From DSOS01 sp035286585 (GTDB taxonomy: Bacteria > Chloroflexota > Anaerolineae > Anaerolineales > UBA4823): DNA of 33,501 bases. Below the pieces are notes generated by a model. That model made no database searches. It had not been told where the DNA came from and saw only the letters and a program-made list of their open reading frames with translations. Shown one piece after another: positions 1 through 8,548 of the stretch. Made by a program: the position numbers and the translations under genes. The number at the start of each line of letters is the position of its first letter. Position 1 is the stretch's first letter. The stretch covers positions 1-33,501 of the forward strand of contig DATEDC010000197.1 in the NCBI GenBank assembly GCA_035286585.1. The letters run 5' to 3'.

Positions 1-1296
1 GGCGGCTTCGACCCCTCGCACCTGGAGTTGCCTCGCCAGGTGTTGGTCTCTGTCATGAAGAAGCACCAGCGCTACTTCCCGGTCGAGCGCGAGGGGAAGC
101 TGCTGCCCTATTTCATTACAGTCGCCAACAAACCGGGCAGCGCAGCGGGTAAATGCGAGGGCGCCGAAATCATCATCGCTGGCAACCAGCACGTACTGCG
201 CGCCCGTTTTGAAGACGCAGCTTTCTTCGTGCGCGAAGACCTCAAGCGACCGCTGGAGGCTTACCTGCCCCGCCTGGGCACGCTGACCTTCCAGCAGAAG
301 CTGGGTTCGATGCTGGATAAATCCCGGCGCATCCGCAGGCTGGTGGACGACCTGGCTCCAATGGCTGGCCTAAGCCCGGACGAGATCGCTACGGCGCGGC
401 GCGCGGCCGAGCTGTGCAAAGCCGACCTGGCGACTCACATGGTGGTGGAGATGACCTCTCTGCAAGGCAGCATGGGGCGTCATTACGCTTTGCTATCGGG
501 CGAACCCCCGGCGGTAGCGGTAGCCATCTACGAGCACTACCTACCGCGTTTTTCGGGCGATTCGCTGCCCGGCTCGCCTCCCGGTCTGCTGGTGGGGATG
601 GCTGACCGCCTGGATACACTGGTAGGTTTGTTTGCCGCCGGGCTGGCTCCCAGCGGCAACAAGGATCCGTTTGCCCAGCGCAGGGCAGCCCTGGGTCTGC
701 TGTTGAGCCTGGTGGGCTGGGAGCTGGACTTCGACCTTGCGCTTGCCCTGGAGAAGGCCGCCGCCTGCCTGCCCATTCCTGCCAGCCCGGAGCGGGTGCA
801 GGCCTGCCTGGACTTCATCATCGAGCGCCTGCGCAATCATTTGCTGGAGGCTGGCTGGCGTTACGACATAGTGGACGCGGTCCTGGCTGCCCAGGGCGGC
901 AACCCTGCCCGGGCGGCGGGCGCGGTGAAGCAGCTCAGCGCCTGGGTGGAGCGGGAGGATTGGCGCTCGATCTTGCCCGCCTATGCGCGCTGCGTGCGCA
1001 TCATCCGCGGTCTTGAGGCGGTCTACCCGCTCTCCAGCGAGCGCTTCGTGGAACCCGAAGAAGGGCAGCTCTATGATGCCTTGCTGGCTACCGAAGGCGC
1101 CCGGCGTGCGCAGGGGTCGGTGGACGATTTTTTGAACGCCTTCTTACCGATGATCCCGACGGTAAACCGCTTCTTCGACCGGGTGATGGTGATGGCCGAG
1201 GATCAGGCTTTGCGCGAGAACCGCCTGGGGCTGATGCAGCGCATCGCCGCGCTGGCGGATGGGGTAGCGGATATGAGCCGCCTGGAAGGTTTTTGA
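1..1296 (+). CDS. glyS: Glycine--tRNA ligase beta subunit, 3' part (5' end outside window)
   Basis: The frame is open from base 1 and ends at TGA 1294-1296, so the true start lies upstream of the window. The visible 431 residues read like the second half of bacterial GlyS. A stretch of the form LPRQVLV..MKKHQRYFP opens the fragment, as in the core domain of the family. The end (FFDRVMVMAED, then LRENRLGLM and a short acidic tail) matches the usual GlyS C-terminus, so the 3' end is complete. The beta subunit carries tRNA-binding and anticodon-reading domains and acts with GlyQ in the cytoplasm to charge tRNA-Gly. I cannot tell from this piece whether glyQ is separate or fused to it. The next gene on the same strand starts 40 bases downstream, so co-transcription is possible. 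Confidence 0.93.
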   Translation, partial: GGFDPSHLELPRQVLVSVMKKHQRYFPVEREGKLLPYFITVANKPGSAAGKCEGAEIIIAGNQHVLRARFEDAAFFVREDLKRPLEAYLPRLGTLTFQQKLGSMLDKSRRIRRLVDDLAPMAGLSPDEIATARRAAELCKADLATHMVVEMTSLQGSMGRHYALLSGEPPAVAVAIYEHYLPRFSGDSLPGSPPGLLVGMADRLDTLVGLFAAGLAPSGNKDPFAQRRAALGLLLSLVGWELDFDLALALEKAAACLPIPASPERVQACLDFIIERLRNHLLEAGWRYDIVDAVLAAQGGNPARAAGAVKQLSAWVEREDWRSILPAYARCVRIIRGLEAVYPLSSERFVEPEEGQLYDALLATEGARRAQGSVDDFLNAFLPMIPTVNRFFDRVMVMAEDQALRENRLGLMQRIAALADGVADMSRLEGF

Positions 1297-1336
1297 TTTC
1301 ATTTAGCTTATATAGTTTTAATTAGGAGCGCCTGCC

Positions 1337-2785
1337 TTGGAAAGCATTCAAATTGATTATCCGATGAGCCTGCAGGTCATCCGAGAGGCGGATTGGGAGG
1401 GGGACCTGGAGCTGGTGGTTGCGCCGGCGGAGCAGGAGAAGGGTCTGCAGCAGCCCGGAACGAAAACGGGCGAGCTGCTGCTGGTGGAGACGGCCCAGAG
1501 GCGCCACCGCTTGCTGGTCTCGCTCGGACCGCCGGATAAGCTGAGCGCAGATGCGCTCCGGCATGCCGGAGGGGCGGCTGCGAAATGGCTGCTGAAGCGG
1601 GGGGTTAAAACGGCTGCCGTACAAACTTCACCTCTGCTTAACCTGGAGATCGAGACCGCCCTGGAGGCCTTTTGCGAAGGGCTGTACCTCGGAGCTTATC
1701 ATTTTGAGCGCCACAAATCTAAAAAGGAGGTTGAATCGCCGGTCCAGGTTTACCTGCTCGCCGAGGGCAGGGCAGAATCGTTGGATCTGCCTGTCCGGCG
1801 GGTGAGTGCAGTCGCCGCGGCTGTCTATCTGGCGCGCGACCTGGCTCATGAGCCGCCGAACGTGGTCAATCCAGCTTCCCTGGCAGAACGGGCGCAGTTG
1901 CTGGCTGAACGGGATGGCTTGAGCTGCACTGTGCTGGGAGAGACCCAGTTGCGCGAGATGGGCGCAGGCGCCATCCTGGCGGTCGGCCTGGGCAGCCGGA
2001 CGCCCTCCCAAATGATCATCCTGGAATACCCAGGGCAGCCCGGGCACGAAGGCGAGGCGCCTGTGATCCTGGTGGGCAAAGCGATCACCTTTGATACCGG
2101 CGGCTATTCGATCAAAGACCGCACGGGGATGGTAGGGATGAAATACGATAAAAGCGGCGGCGCCGCGGTATTTGGAATCATGCAAGCCGTCGCTGCGCTC
2201 CAGCTCCCAACGCCGGTGGTGGGCATTGTAGCCGCTGCCGAGAATATGATCTCGGCTGAGGCTTACCGCCCGAACGATATCATCCGCTCGCTGTCAGGCA
2301 AAACGATTGAAATCATCAGCACCGATGCGGAAGGCCGCCTGGTGCTCGCCGATGCGCTCAGCTACGCCTGCTCCAATTACCGGCCGCGCGCCGTGATCGA
2401 CCTGGCGACCCTGACAGGCGGGATCGTGGTCGCCCTAGGCAGCGTGCGCGCCGGGTTGATGAGCAACAGCGACCCCCTGGCCGAGGCGCTGTTCTCGGCT
2501 GGCGAGCGCACCCACGAGAGGCTGTGGCGCCTGCCCTTGGATGAAGACTACTTCGAGCTGATCAAAGGGGATGACAGCGACATCAAGAACTCATCAGGTA
2601 TCCGCCAGGCGCATCCCATCGTGGGGGGCATCTTCTTGAAGCAGTTCGTGCCCGATGAGGTCCCCTGGGCGCACCTGGATATCGCCGGGCCGGCAACCAC
2701 CGATAAGGACCTGCCCTATTGCCCTAAGGGAGCCACCGGCTTCGGCGTGCGCCTGGTGCTGGACTATCTACAGCGCCTGGGATAA
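1337..2785 (+). CDS. pepA: Leucyl aminopeptidase, M17 family (PepA)
   Basis: This 482-residue protein is close to the usual M17 length. It has the family's two-metal catalytic signatures: VGKAITFDTGG (K248, D253), KYDKSGG a little later, and STDAEGRL (D330, E332, R334). The classic form is NTDAEGRL, so the Asn-to-Ser change is minor. M17 enzymes are cytoplasmic hexamers that remove N-terminal residues, often Leu, from peptides during protein turnover. The start is TTG at 1337, chosen because AGGAG at 1324-1328 sits 8 bases upstream; the next in-frame ATG (1364) has no such site. The stop TAA (2783-2785) lies inside the end of the convergent gene at 2768, giving an 18-base tail-to-tail overlap. 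The function is well supported; the exact peptide preference is not visible. Confidence 0.93.
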   Translation: MESIQIDYPMSLQVIREADWEGDLELVVAPAEQEKGLQQPGTKTGELLLVETAQRRHRLLVSLGPPDKLSADALRHAGGAAAKWLLKRGVKTAAVQTSPLLNLEIETALEAFCEGLYLGAYHFERHKSKKEVESPVQVYLLAEGRAESLDLPVRRVSAVAAAVYLARDLAHEPPNVVNPASLAERAQLLAERDGLSCTVLGETQLREMGAGAILAVGLGSRTPSQMIILEYPGQPGHEGEAPVILVGKAITFDTGGYSIKDRTGMVGMKYDKSGGAAVFGIMQAVAALQLPTPVVGIVAAAENMISAEAYRPNDIIRSLSGKTIEIISTDAEGRLVLADALSYACSNYRPRAVIDLATLTGGIVVALGSVRAGLMSNSDPLAEALFSAGERTHERLWRLPLDEDYFELIKGDDSDIKNSSGIRQAHPIVGGIFLKQFVPDEVPWAHLDIAGPATTDKDLPYCPKGATGFGVRLVLDYLQRLG

Positions 2786-4114
2786 TTTCCCCTGCCTCTC
2801 ATCGATATACGTCTTGATCGCCGGCACGGCGGTGAGCTTTTCATAGAAAAAGTTGTTCACCACGTTGATCACCTCCGCCCGGGCTGCCTCGGCCTCGGCG
2901 CTCAATTTCTGGTCGGTTTGCTGGCGGGTGAGGCTATCGCGCAGGCGCAGCAGGCGGCGGACGATCTCCGCCTCTTGTTCGCCTTCCAGGGTCTGAACGA
3001 CGGACATGATCAGCTGGTCGGTCTGGGCCAGCATATCCTCAGCGGTGACCGGCGAATCCGGGTTGCTGGCGTCGTCGATGGTGCGGATCAAGGACCAGAC
3101 CTGGTAGAGCAGGGTGGCAGGCTCGTCGAAAAGCTCCCGCAGGAAGGCTGCCTCCTCGTAGCGCCCGGTCAGACGGAAAATGTTGTACATGCGTTTTGCC
3201 GCTTTGCCGTAATTGATCTCTTTGGTCAGGTACTTATTGACCTCTTTTTCCAATTGGGCGACGTAATGATCCAGGGCGTCGGCTGAGACGTGCCTGGAGA
3301 GCTTGGAGAAGATGGGGATGGACTCGGCCTCCAGGTAGACCTCCTGGAAGTAGGGGTCCATGTAGCCGTCCAAGGGGGTGATGCTGCCGTCCGGCGCTTC
3401 CCAGGTCACATCCAGCATATTGCTGGCGTTCGCCAGCTGGCCGCGTCCCGGGTCGGCGATCACCCAATCCAGCTTGCACCAGCCCGGGTTGATCGCGGCC
3501 TCTTCCCAGCGGATCACCCCTGGGGAGCCATCAGGCATTGTGATTTCGATTTCCCCTGCCCAAATCTCAGCCGCCGTCCAGGCAATGGGCGAGCCTGCCG
3601 GCATCGGATGCCCGTTGCGCACCATGTTGTAGGGAAAGGAGCCGAATTTCACCTCGATGAGCTGGTAAGATGGCCCTTTAGCGGTGCTCAACGCTTTCTC
3701 GCGCATCAGATCGGCTAGGATGCTGCAGGCCTCTTCTTTCGTTTCGGCGAGGATGTTTACCCGTTCGAAATAGTCGGCATCCCCCGGGTAGCTCTGGATC
3801 TTGGCCTGGGCGGCTGAGCCGGAGAGCGCCAGGGCGGTCTCCACTTTGCCGGGCTGATCCTGGAATTCGACCAGCCGGCCGATTTCCCGAAAATGGGCTA
3901 GGTCTTCTGGGCTGAAATCTAACATGCTCACCCGATGACCGAAAACGCCCCTGGAGACGTCGACCACCACATCATCTTCTGCAGACTTAGCCGCCGCGAT
4001 CGCCGCCAGCCACTGCAGGGCTTCCTCTTCGTCCATCTCAACGCCCAGGCGCCGGGCGGATTCGAGAATTCGAGCAAGCTCAGCAGAGGCAGGTAGGGGT
4101 TGGACGTCATTCAT
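2768..4114 (-). CDS. Unrecognised 448-residue protein, coupled to the exonuclease gene; nucleotidyltransferase-like signature
   Basis: I do not recognise this family with certainty. I place the start at ATG 4112-4114, preceded by AAAGGAG (4121-4127) at good spacing; the frame extends upstream only through the end of the exonuclease gene. There is no signal peptide or membrane segment, so it is probably cytoplasmic. The N-terminal third contains SGS at residues 98-100 followed by GDAD (D112, D114) and later the strand LIEVKF (E154). This spacing resembles the GS...DxD plus third-acid pattern of pol-beta-type nucleotidyltransferases, which is inference only. The middle is rich in Trp/Pro/Gly (PGVIRWEEAAINPGW), and the last third is helical and charged. 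It follows the exonuclease stop by a single base, which implies translational coupling and a shared task. Confidence 0.8.
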   Translation of the reverse strand: MNDVQPLPASAELARILESARRLGVEMDEEEALQWLAAIAAAKSAEDDVVVDVSRGVFGHRVSMLDFSPEDLAHFREIGRLVEFQDQPGKVETALALSGSAAQAKIQSYPGDADYFERVNILAETKEEACSILADLMREKALSTAKGPSYQLIEVKFGSFPYNMVRNGHPMPAGSPIAWTAAEIWAGEIEITMPDGSPGVIRWEEAAINPGWCKLDWVIADPGRGQLANASNMLDVTWEAPDGSITPLDGYMDPYFQEVYLEAESIPIFSKLSRHVSADALDHYVAQLEKEVNKYLTKEINYGKAAKRMYNIFRLTGRYEEAAFLRELFDEPATLLYQVWSLIRTIDDASNPDSPVTAEDMLAQTDQLIMSVVQTLEGEQEAEIVRRLLRLRDSLTRQQTDQKLSAEAEAARAEVINVVNNFFYEKLTAVPAIKTYIDERQGKLSQAL

Positions 4115-4115
4115 A

Positions 4116-4691
4116 TTAAGCTCCTTTCCGGGCGCGAGCCAGCGCCTCAGCCGCCAGTATGCGGAAAAGTTCGGCCTGGTCCATGGCGTCGCGCAGCGCA
4201 TGGTGGGTGAGCTGACGGTTGCCTAGGTAAAGAGAGGCGATGGCGCTCAGCGAAGTCTCCGCCCAGGGGACGCCTGCCAGACCCATATAGAAAGACTTGA
4301 TATCCAGGGCCGCATGCCCAAACGGATTGCGCCCCAGGAAGCGGTGGAAATAGTCGTTGACGAACATCCAATCGAACGGGGCGTTGAATGCAACGAAGAC
4401 CGGCTTTCGACCTTCGGGGGTTCCTGCTTTGAGCCAGGCTTCGAATTGCGCCATCGCTTCAGCCGGTTCCCGGCCGCGTTCGACCAGGCGCTCCATCGAA
4501 AGGCGGCTGACTGCCAGCGCATCCGGCACAGCGTTCATCGTGACCGGCTTGAGCTCGATGTAAAAGGTGCTCGGGCGCTCGGTGATCGTACAGGCGCCAA
4601 TCGTCAGCAGCGAATACTGGCTCGGGTTAGGCCCGGAGGTCTCCACGTCGATAGAAACAAACGTTTCTTTGAAAAAAGCAGCAATATCCAT
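4116..4691 (-). CDS. DEDDh 3'-5' exonuclease (DNA polymerase III epsilon / RNase T-like)
   Basis: At 191 residues this is a single exonuclease domain. All DEDDh motifs are visible: Exo I FVSIDVETSG (D15, E17), Exo II FNAPFDWMF and Exo III HHALRDAMDQA with the catalytic His and Asp. Such proteins remove nucleotides from DNA or RNA 3' ends using two metal ions; here the substrate is unknown, and it need not be the replicative proofreading subunit because dnaE is not nearby. The ATG (4689-4691) has no Shine-Dalgarno sequence. A TATAAT lies only 8 bases upstream (4700-4705), so the mRNA may be nearly leaderless. The stop TAA (4116-4118) is one base from the ATG of the downstream unknown gene. Family assignment is secure; the specific role is open. 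Confidence 0.88.
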   Translation of the reverse strand: MDIAAFFKETFVSIDVETSGPNPSQYSLLTIGACTITERPSTFYIELKPVTMNAVPDALAVSRLSMERLVERGREPAEAMAQFEAWLKAGTPEGRKPVFVAFNAPFDWMFVNDYFHRFLGRNPFGHAALDIKSFYMGLAGVPWAETSLSAIASLYLGNRQLTHHALRDAMDQAELFRILAAEALARARKGA

Positions 4692-4694
4692 ATG

Positions 4695-4709
4695 TGGTTA
4701 TTATAACCA
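4695..4709 (-). promoter_or_regulatory. Promoter -10 within a perfect dyad, exonuclease operon
   Basis: TGGTTAT-t-ATAACCA is a perfect 7+1+7 inverted repeat. On the minus strand it contains TATAAT (4700-4705), which ends 8 bases before the exonuclease ATG. No good -35 hexamer is visible at 17 bases. The dyad could bind a regulator that blocks the -10. The short distance implies transcription starting at or within a few bases of the start codon. Confidence 0.5.
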
Positions 4710-4797
4710 AATATTCAGGCTGGCTGCTCAGCGATCAGCCTGTCTTTAGGAGCAGGGCGTGTTTTGTCATTCGTCTCGATAGCGTCTTGAGTAAATA

Positions 4798-4826
4798 AAC
4801 GCACTCCACCTGCTGACTGGTATAAT
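4798..4826 (+). promoter_or_regulatory. Extended -10 promoter for dnaG-rpoD
   Basis: TATAAT at 4821-4826 is a perfect -10 box and is immediately preceded by TGG (4818-4820), the TGn extended -10 element. The -35 position (4798-4803, AACGCA) is poor, as is usual for extended -10 promoters. Transcription would start near 4833, leaving a leader of about 75 bases before the dnaG ATG at 4908. Confidence 0.6.
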
Positions 4827-4834
4827 CCTTGAGG

Positions 4835-4898
4835 CGGGAGATCATTTGTTCTGGTCACACCTGGATTATTGGCAGTGTCCTATTAGTACCCTCTCCCG
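4835..4898 (+). other. Potential leader stem upstream of dnaG
   Basis: CGGGAGA (4835-4841) and TCTCCCG (4892-4898) form a perfect 7-base-pair long-range stem in the predicted dnaG 5' leader, closing just before GGAG at 4901-4904. A weaker nested ACAC/GTGT pairing lies inside. It could affect ribosome access, but no known riboswitch class is recognised. Confidence 0.3.
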
Positions 4899-4907
4899 TT
4901 GGAGCCT

Positions 4908-6830
4908 ATGTCTTCGATTGATGAGATAAAAGCCCGCCTGGATATCGTCGATTTGGTTTCCGAATCCGTCCAGTTGCGCCATGCAGGCAAAAATTACACC
5001 GGCTTCTGCCCCTTCCATCCCAACACGCGCACGCCGGCCTTTGTCGTTTTCCCCGAAACGGGCACCTGGCGCTGTTTTGGGCAGTGCAATGAGGGCGGGG
5101 ACATTTTCGGCTTCGTGATGAAGAAAGAGGGCTGGGATTTCCCTGAAACATTGCGCTATCTGGCCGATAAAGCTGGCGTGGAGTTAAAACCACCCTCCCC
5201 GCAGGAGCAGGCTGCAGCCGAGGAGCATGACGCCCTGCGCTCCCTGCTCGAGGCGGCGGTGACGTTTTACCGCCATAACCTGCTCAACACCCCGGCGGGC
5301 CAGTCGGCGCTGACCTATCTGCACGGGCGCGGACTGAACGACGAGATGATTGAAGCTTTTGGGTTGGGATACGCGCCCGATTCCTGGGACCAGATCACTC
5401 AGCACTTTAAGTCCAAAGGCTACTCCGAGCGTGATTTGATCGAGGCCGGGCTGGTGGGTGAGCGGGATAGTGGCGGGGTGTACGATCGGTTCCGCAACCG
5501 GCTGATGTTTCCCATTCGAAATGAACGCGGCCGCATGGCTGGATTTGGCGCTCGCATCCTGAATCCGGAGGACGTCCCCAAGTTCTTGAACTCCCCGCAA
5601 ACCGCCGTGTTCGACAAGGGGCGCCTGCTGTATGGGCTGGATCGGGCGCGCAAAGCCATCCGCCTCCAGGAGCAGGTGGTGATCGTCGAAGGCTACCTGG
5701 ATGTGATCGCCCTGCACCAGGCGGGCTTTACCAACGTGGTCTCTCCCATGGGCACGGCTTTGAGCGAGCACCAGCTTTATTTATTGAAACGCTTCACCCG
5801 CAGCTTCGTGCTGGCGCTGGACGCCGACGCTGCCGGCGCTCAGGCCACGCTGCGCGGTTTGCAGGTTGCTCGTCAGAGCCTGGATCGGGAGCATGACCCG
5901 GTATTCGATGCCCGCGGCCTGCTCGGGTACGAAGCCCGCCTGAACGCCGATATCCGGGTGACAACGCTGCCCGCCGGGCAGGATCCGGATGAGATCGTCA
6001 ACCGCGACCCGCAAGAGTGGGAGCGCATCCTGAAGAACTCCAAACCGATCGTGGCCCACGTGATGGAAACCCTGGCGGCCGGGCGCGATCTCGATGACCC
6101 CAGGCAGAAAGATGAGGTTGCCGCCCAGGTCTTACCGCTGATCAATGACCTCCCCAGCTCGATCGAGCGCGACAGCTATCGCCAGCGCCTGGCGCGCATG
6201 CTGCGTGTGAGCGAGGGGGCCTTGCTGGGCGAGCCAACCCGCCCCCGGCAGCGCACCTCCAGCTCCCGACCATCCCCTCGTCAGAGGGTCGAGCGCCCTC
6301 CTTCCAGGTCCATCCTCTCTGCGGCAGCCAGCGCGCATGCTCTAGAAGCGCATGCCCTGGGCGTCTTACTGCGCCGCCCCGATCTGCTCTACAAGGTGGA
6401 CCGCGAGTTGCAAGCCCAGGGCCTGGTTCGCCTGTCGGCGAACGATTTTCAGCATGCCGACCACAAATCCATCCTGCGCCTGCTTCAAGAATCAGTCGAG
6501 CAGGACCTGGACGAGCCGCTCAGCCATGTTCTCAACGGGCTTTCCCTGCCCATGATGGAAACTGCCGATGAGCTCCTGGCGCGGACGGAAAAGCTGGACC
6601 CGAACGAAGATCGAGTTTTAGCCGATGTGCTGCGCGCTCTTTTAACCCTGCGTGAGCGCAGCGTGCGCCAAAACATCGAGCACTTACGCTTCCTGATGGA
6701 AGATGCGCAGCAGAGCGGCGACCTGAAGGCAACACAATACCAGCAAACTGTGGTACAACATACTCATCTGTTGCAGCGATTGAACCAGGCGCGCGCTCGT
6801 TATGCCGGGCGAGATTTACTTGGGCGATGA
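4908..6830 (+). CDS. dnaG: DNA primase DnaG
   Basis: This 640-residue protein has all three primase parts. The N-terminal CHC2 zinc site is C34-x2-H37 then C56-F-G-x-C60, with one more residue between the last two Cys than in E. coli. The TOPRIM core has VVIVEGYLDV (E261) and LALDADAAG (D305, D307) as metal-binding acids. The last roughly 200 residues, after a Ser/Arg/Pro-rich linker, resemble the helicase-binding domain. DnaG makes RNA primers at the replication fork together with DnaB. I chose ATG 4908 because the protein then begins MSSIDEIKARLDIVDLV as expected; an in-frame TTG at 4899 has no ribosome-binding site. The rpoD start follows the stop after 17 bases, forming the classic macromolecular-synthesis pair without rpsU. 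Confidence 0.96.
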   Translation: MSSIDEIKARLDIVDLVSESVQLRHAGKNYTGFCPFHPNTRTPAFVVFPETGTWRCFGQCNEGGDIFGFVMKKEGWDFPETLRYLADKAGVELKPPSPQEQAAAEEHDALRSLLEAAVTFYRHNLLNTPAGQSALTYLHGRGLNDEMIEAFGLGYAPDSWDQITQHFKSKGYSERDLIEAGLVGERDSGGVYDRFRNRLMFPIRNERGRMAGFGARILNPEDVPKFLNSPQTAVFDKGRLLYGLDRARKAIRLQEQVVIVEGYLDVIALHQAGFTNVVSPMGTALSEHQLYLLKRFTRSFVLALDADAAGAQATLRGLQVARQSLDREHDPVFDARGLLGYEARLNADIRVTTLPAGQDPDEIVNRDPQEWERILKNSKPIVAHVMETLAAGRDLDDPRQKDEVAAQVLPLINDLPSSIERDSYRQRLARMLRVSEGALLGEPTRPRQRTSSSRPSPRQRVERPPSRSILSAAASAHALEAHALGVLLRRPDLLYKVDRELQAQGLVRLSANDFQHADHKSILRLLQESVEQDLDEPLSHVLNGLSLPMMETADELLARTEKLDPNEDRVLADVLRALLTLRERSVRQNIEHLRFLMEDAQQSGDLKATQYQQTVVQHTHLLQRLNQARARYAGRDLLGR

Positions 6831-6847
6831 GCAGGACTTGAGAAGCG

Positions 6848-8548
6848 ATGACTACTGGCTCCCAGCCCTCCAGATCAGAACGCAAAACCTCATCTGCGGC
6901 GGATGCGCGGGACGAAAATCGCATTCACGATCCATCGCGCCTGTCTCTGAATGAGGTAGAGGATCTGTTTACCCGTCTGGATGACCTAAACGACATCAGT
7001 GAGCCGGATCCGAACGCCCTCAGTCAGGAAGCCGAGGATCTGGAAAAGCTGGTCAAGGAAGAGCCGTTGAGCATCCTGGATACCCCCGGGCTGCTGGTTG
7101 AACTGAGTGAGGACCCGGTACGGCTCTATCTGAAGGAGATCGGTGAGATCGATTTACTGGATACCGACCGCGAGTTCTGGCTATCGACGCAGCTCGAGGC
7201 GGAGCGACGGATTGAGCAGCTCAGCCGCGGTCACCCAATCGTCCGACGGAAATCAGAGGGCAAAGAACGCCGCTCGAATGCGCCTCGAATTTATCAGGCT
7301 CTGTTTATTGAACTGCGAACAGCCTGGCGGCGCGTTATGGAAGACACCCAGCGCCTGGGATACGAGTGCCCTGATTTGGGGCTGATTCTCTCTGAAGCCC
7401 AGATGTTGCGCCAGACCTGGAATATCGATACACCGTCTTATCTGCGCGCCTACTTGGATAACGGCTTGTGGGGTAAGGACCCGCTGTGGGACGGCGTCGC
7501 GCGCAACGCCTTTGATGTGTTTTTGTACCTTTACATGCTTCCCGAAGAACTGGCGGTCCCCTTGCTGGAGCATATCGAGACATACGGCAGCCTGCCGGAT
7601 GAGGTCGAACCCCGCCAGGAAGCCGCCGAAGGAGGGGCTCGCAGTTCCGGCGCTGAGGGCTTCGATGCTTTCCTGGCTGAGCACAAGCCCGCCGCCGAGG
7701 CGCTGGAGGGTGAGCTGAACCGGGTGAGAGATCGAGCCAGCCTCGCCCACCAGGCAATTATTCGGGCTAACCTGCGCCTGGTAGTCAGTGTCGCCAAGCG
7801 GTATATCGGCAGGGGCAGTTCATTCCTCGATCTAATCCAGGAGGGCAATATTGGCCTGCTGCGAGCAGTCTCGAAGTTCGATCCCACGCGGGGCTATAAG
7901 TTCAGCACCTACGCTACCTGGTGGATCAGGCAATCGATCTCCCGTTCGATTGCCGATCAGGCCCGCACGATCCGTATCCCAGTGCATATCTTCGAGTCGA
8001 TCAACCGACTGCTGCGTGTCCAGCGCCGGCTGACCCAACAGTTGGGCCGCGACCCCGTCAGTGAGGAGTTGGCCGTCGAAGTGGGTTACCTGGACGAAAA
8101 CGACCAGCGGGCGATAGCCCATTCCCAGGCTACCGGGTCTCCACTTCCGCTGGACGTACGCAGGCGCCTTGTCAGAGCGGCTGCTAAAGTCAACCGCATC
8201 TTGCGGGTGGCTGAGGAGCCCATGTCGCTCGAAAGCCCGGTGGGCACTGAAGAGAGCAGCCAGTTGGGCGACTTTATAGAAGACGTGGACGCGCTGGAGC
8301 CTATGGATGCCGCCGCCCGGGAGATGCTGCGCGAATCGGTCAAAAATGCCCTTGCGGTGCTCTCGGAGCGGGAGCGCCAGGTGCTCGAACTGCGCTTTGG
8401 ACTGGTGGATGGCAAGGATCACACCCTGGAAGAGGTCGGGCAGTACTTCAATGTGACCCGTGAGCGCATTCGCCAGATTGAATCCAAAGCCCTTCGCAAG
8501 CTGCGCCACCCGACCCGCAGCCGGCACCTGCGCGATTACCTGGGATAG
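6848..8548 (+). CDS. rpoD: Primary sigma factor RpoD (sigma-70 / SigA)
   Basis: The 566-residue protein has sigma region 1.2 (EDPVRLYLKEIG, from about residue 89), a non-conserved spacer of about 175 residues, and region 2 from about residue 301 with the core-binding and -10 recognition motifs (YIGRGSSFLDLIQEGNIGLL, then YKFSTYATWWIRQ). Region 3 follows, and region 4 with its helix-turn-helix is at about 500-562 (HTLEEVGQYFNVTRERIRQIE). The acidic N-terminal part of about 85 residues replaces a typical region 1.1. A stretch of roughly 25-30 residues near 415-447 looks inserted into region 3. RpoD directs RNA polymerase to housekeeping promoters such as those noted in this window. It lies 17 bases after dnaG and is probably co-transcribed with it. 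No convincing terminator follows. Confidence 0.96.
   Translation: MTTGSQPSRSERKTSSAADARDENRIHDPSRLSLNEVEDLFTRLDDLNDISEPDPNALSQEAEDLEKLVKEEPLSILDTPGLLVELSEDPVRLYLKEIGEIDLLDTDREFWLSTQLEAERRIEQLSRGHPIVRRKSEGKERRSNAPRIYQALFIELRTAWRRVMEDTQRLGYECPDLGLILSEAQMLRQTWNIDTPSYLRAYLDNGLWGKDPLWDGVARNAFDVFLYLYMLPEELAVPLLEHIETYGSLPDEVEPRQEAAEGGARSSGAEGFDAFLAEHKPAAEALEGELNRVRDRASLAHQAIIRANLRLVVSVAKRYIGRGSSFLDLIQEGNIGLLRAVSKFDPTRGYKFSTYATWWIRQSISRSIADQARTIRIPVHIFESINRLLRVQRRLTQQLGRDPVSEELAVEVGYLDENDQRAIAHSQATGSPLPLDVRRRLVRAAAKVNRILRVAEEPMSLESPVGTEESSQLGDFIEDVDALEPMDAAAREMLRESVKNALAVLSERERQVLELRFGLVDGKDHTLEEVGQYFNVTRERIRQIESKALRKLRHPTRSRHLRDYLG

Noticed and set aside
1292..1316. TTGATT and TATAGT as a promoter for pepA
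   Set aside because: The spacing is about 13 bases, too short, so I do not call a separate promoter.
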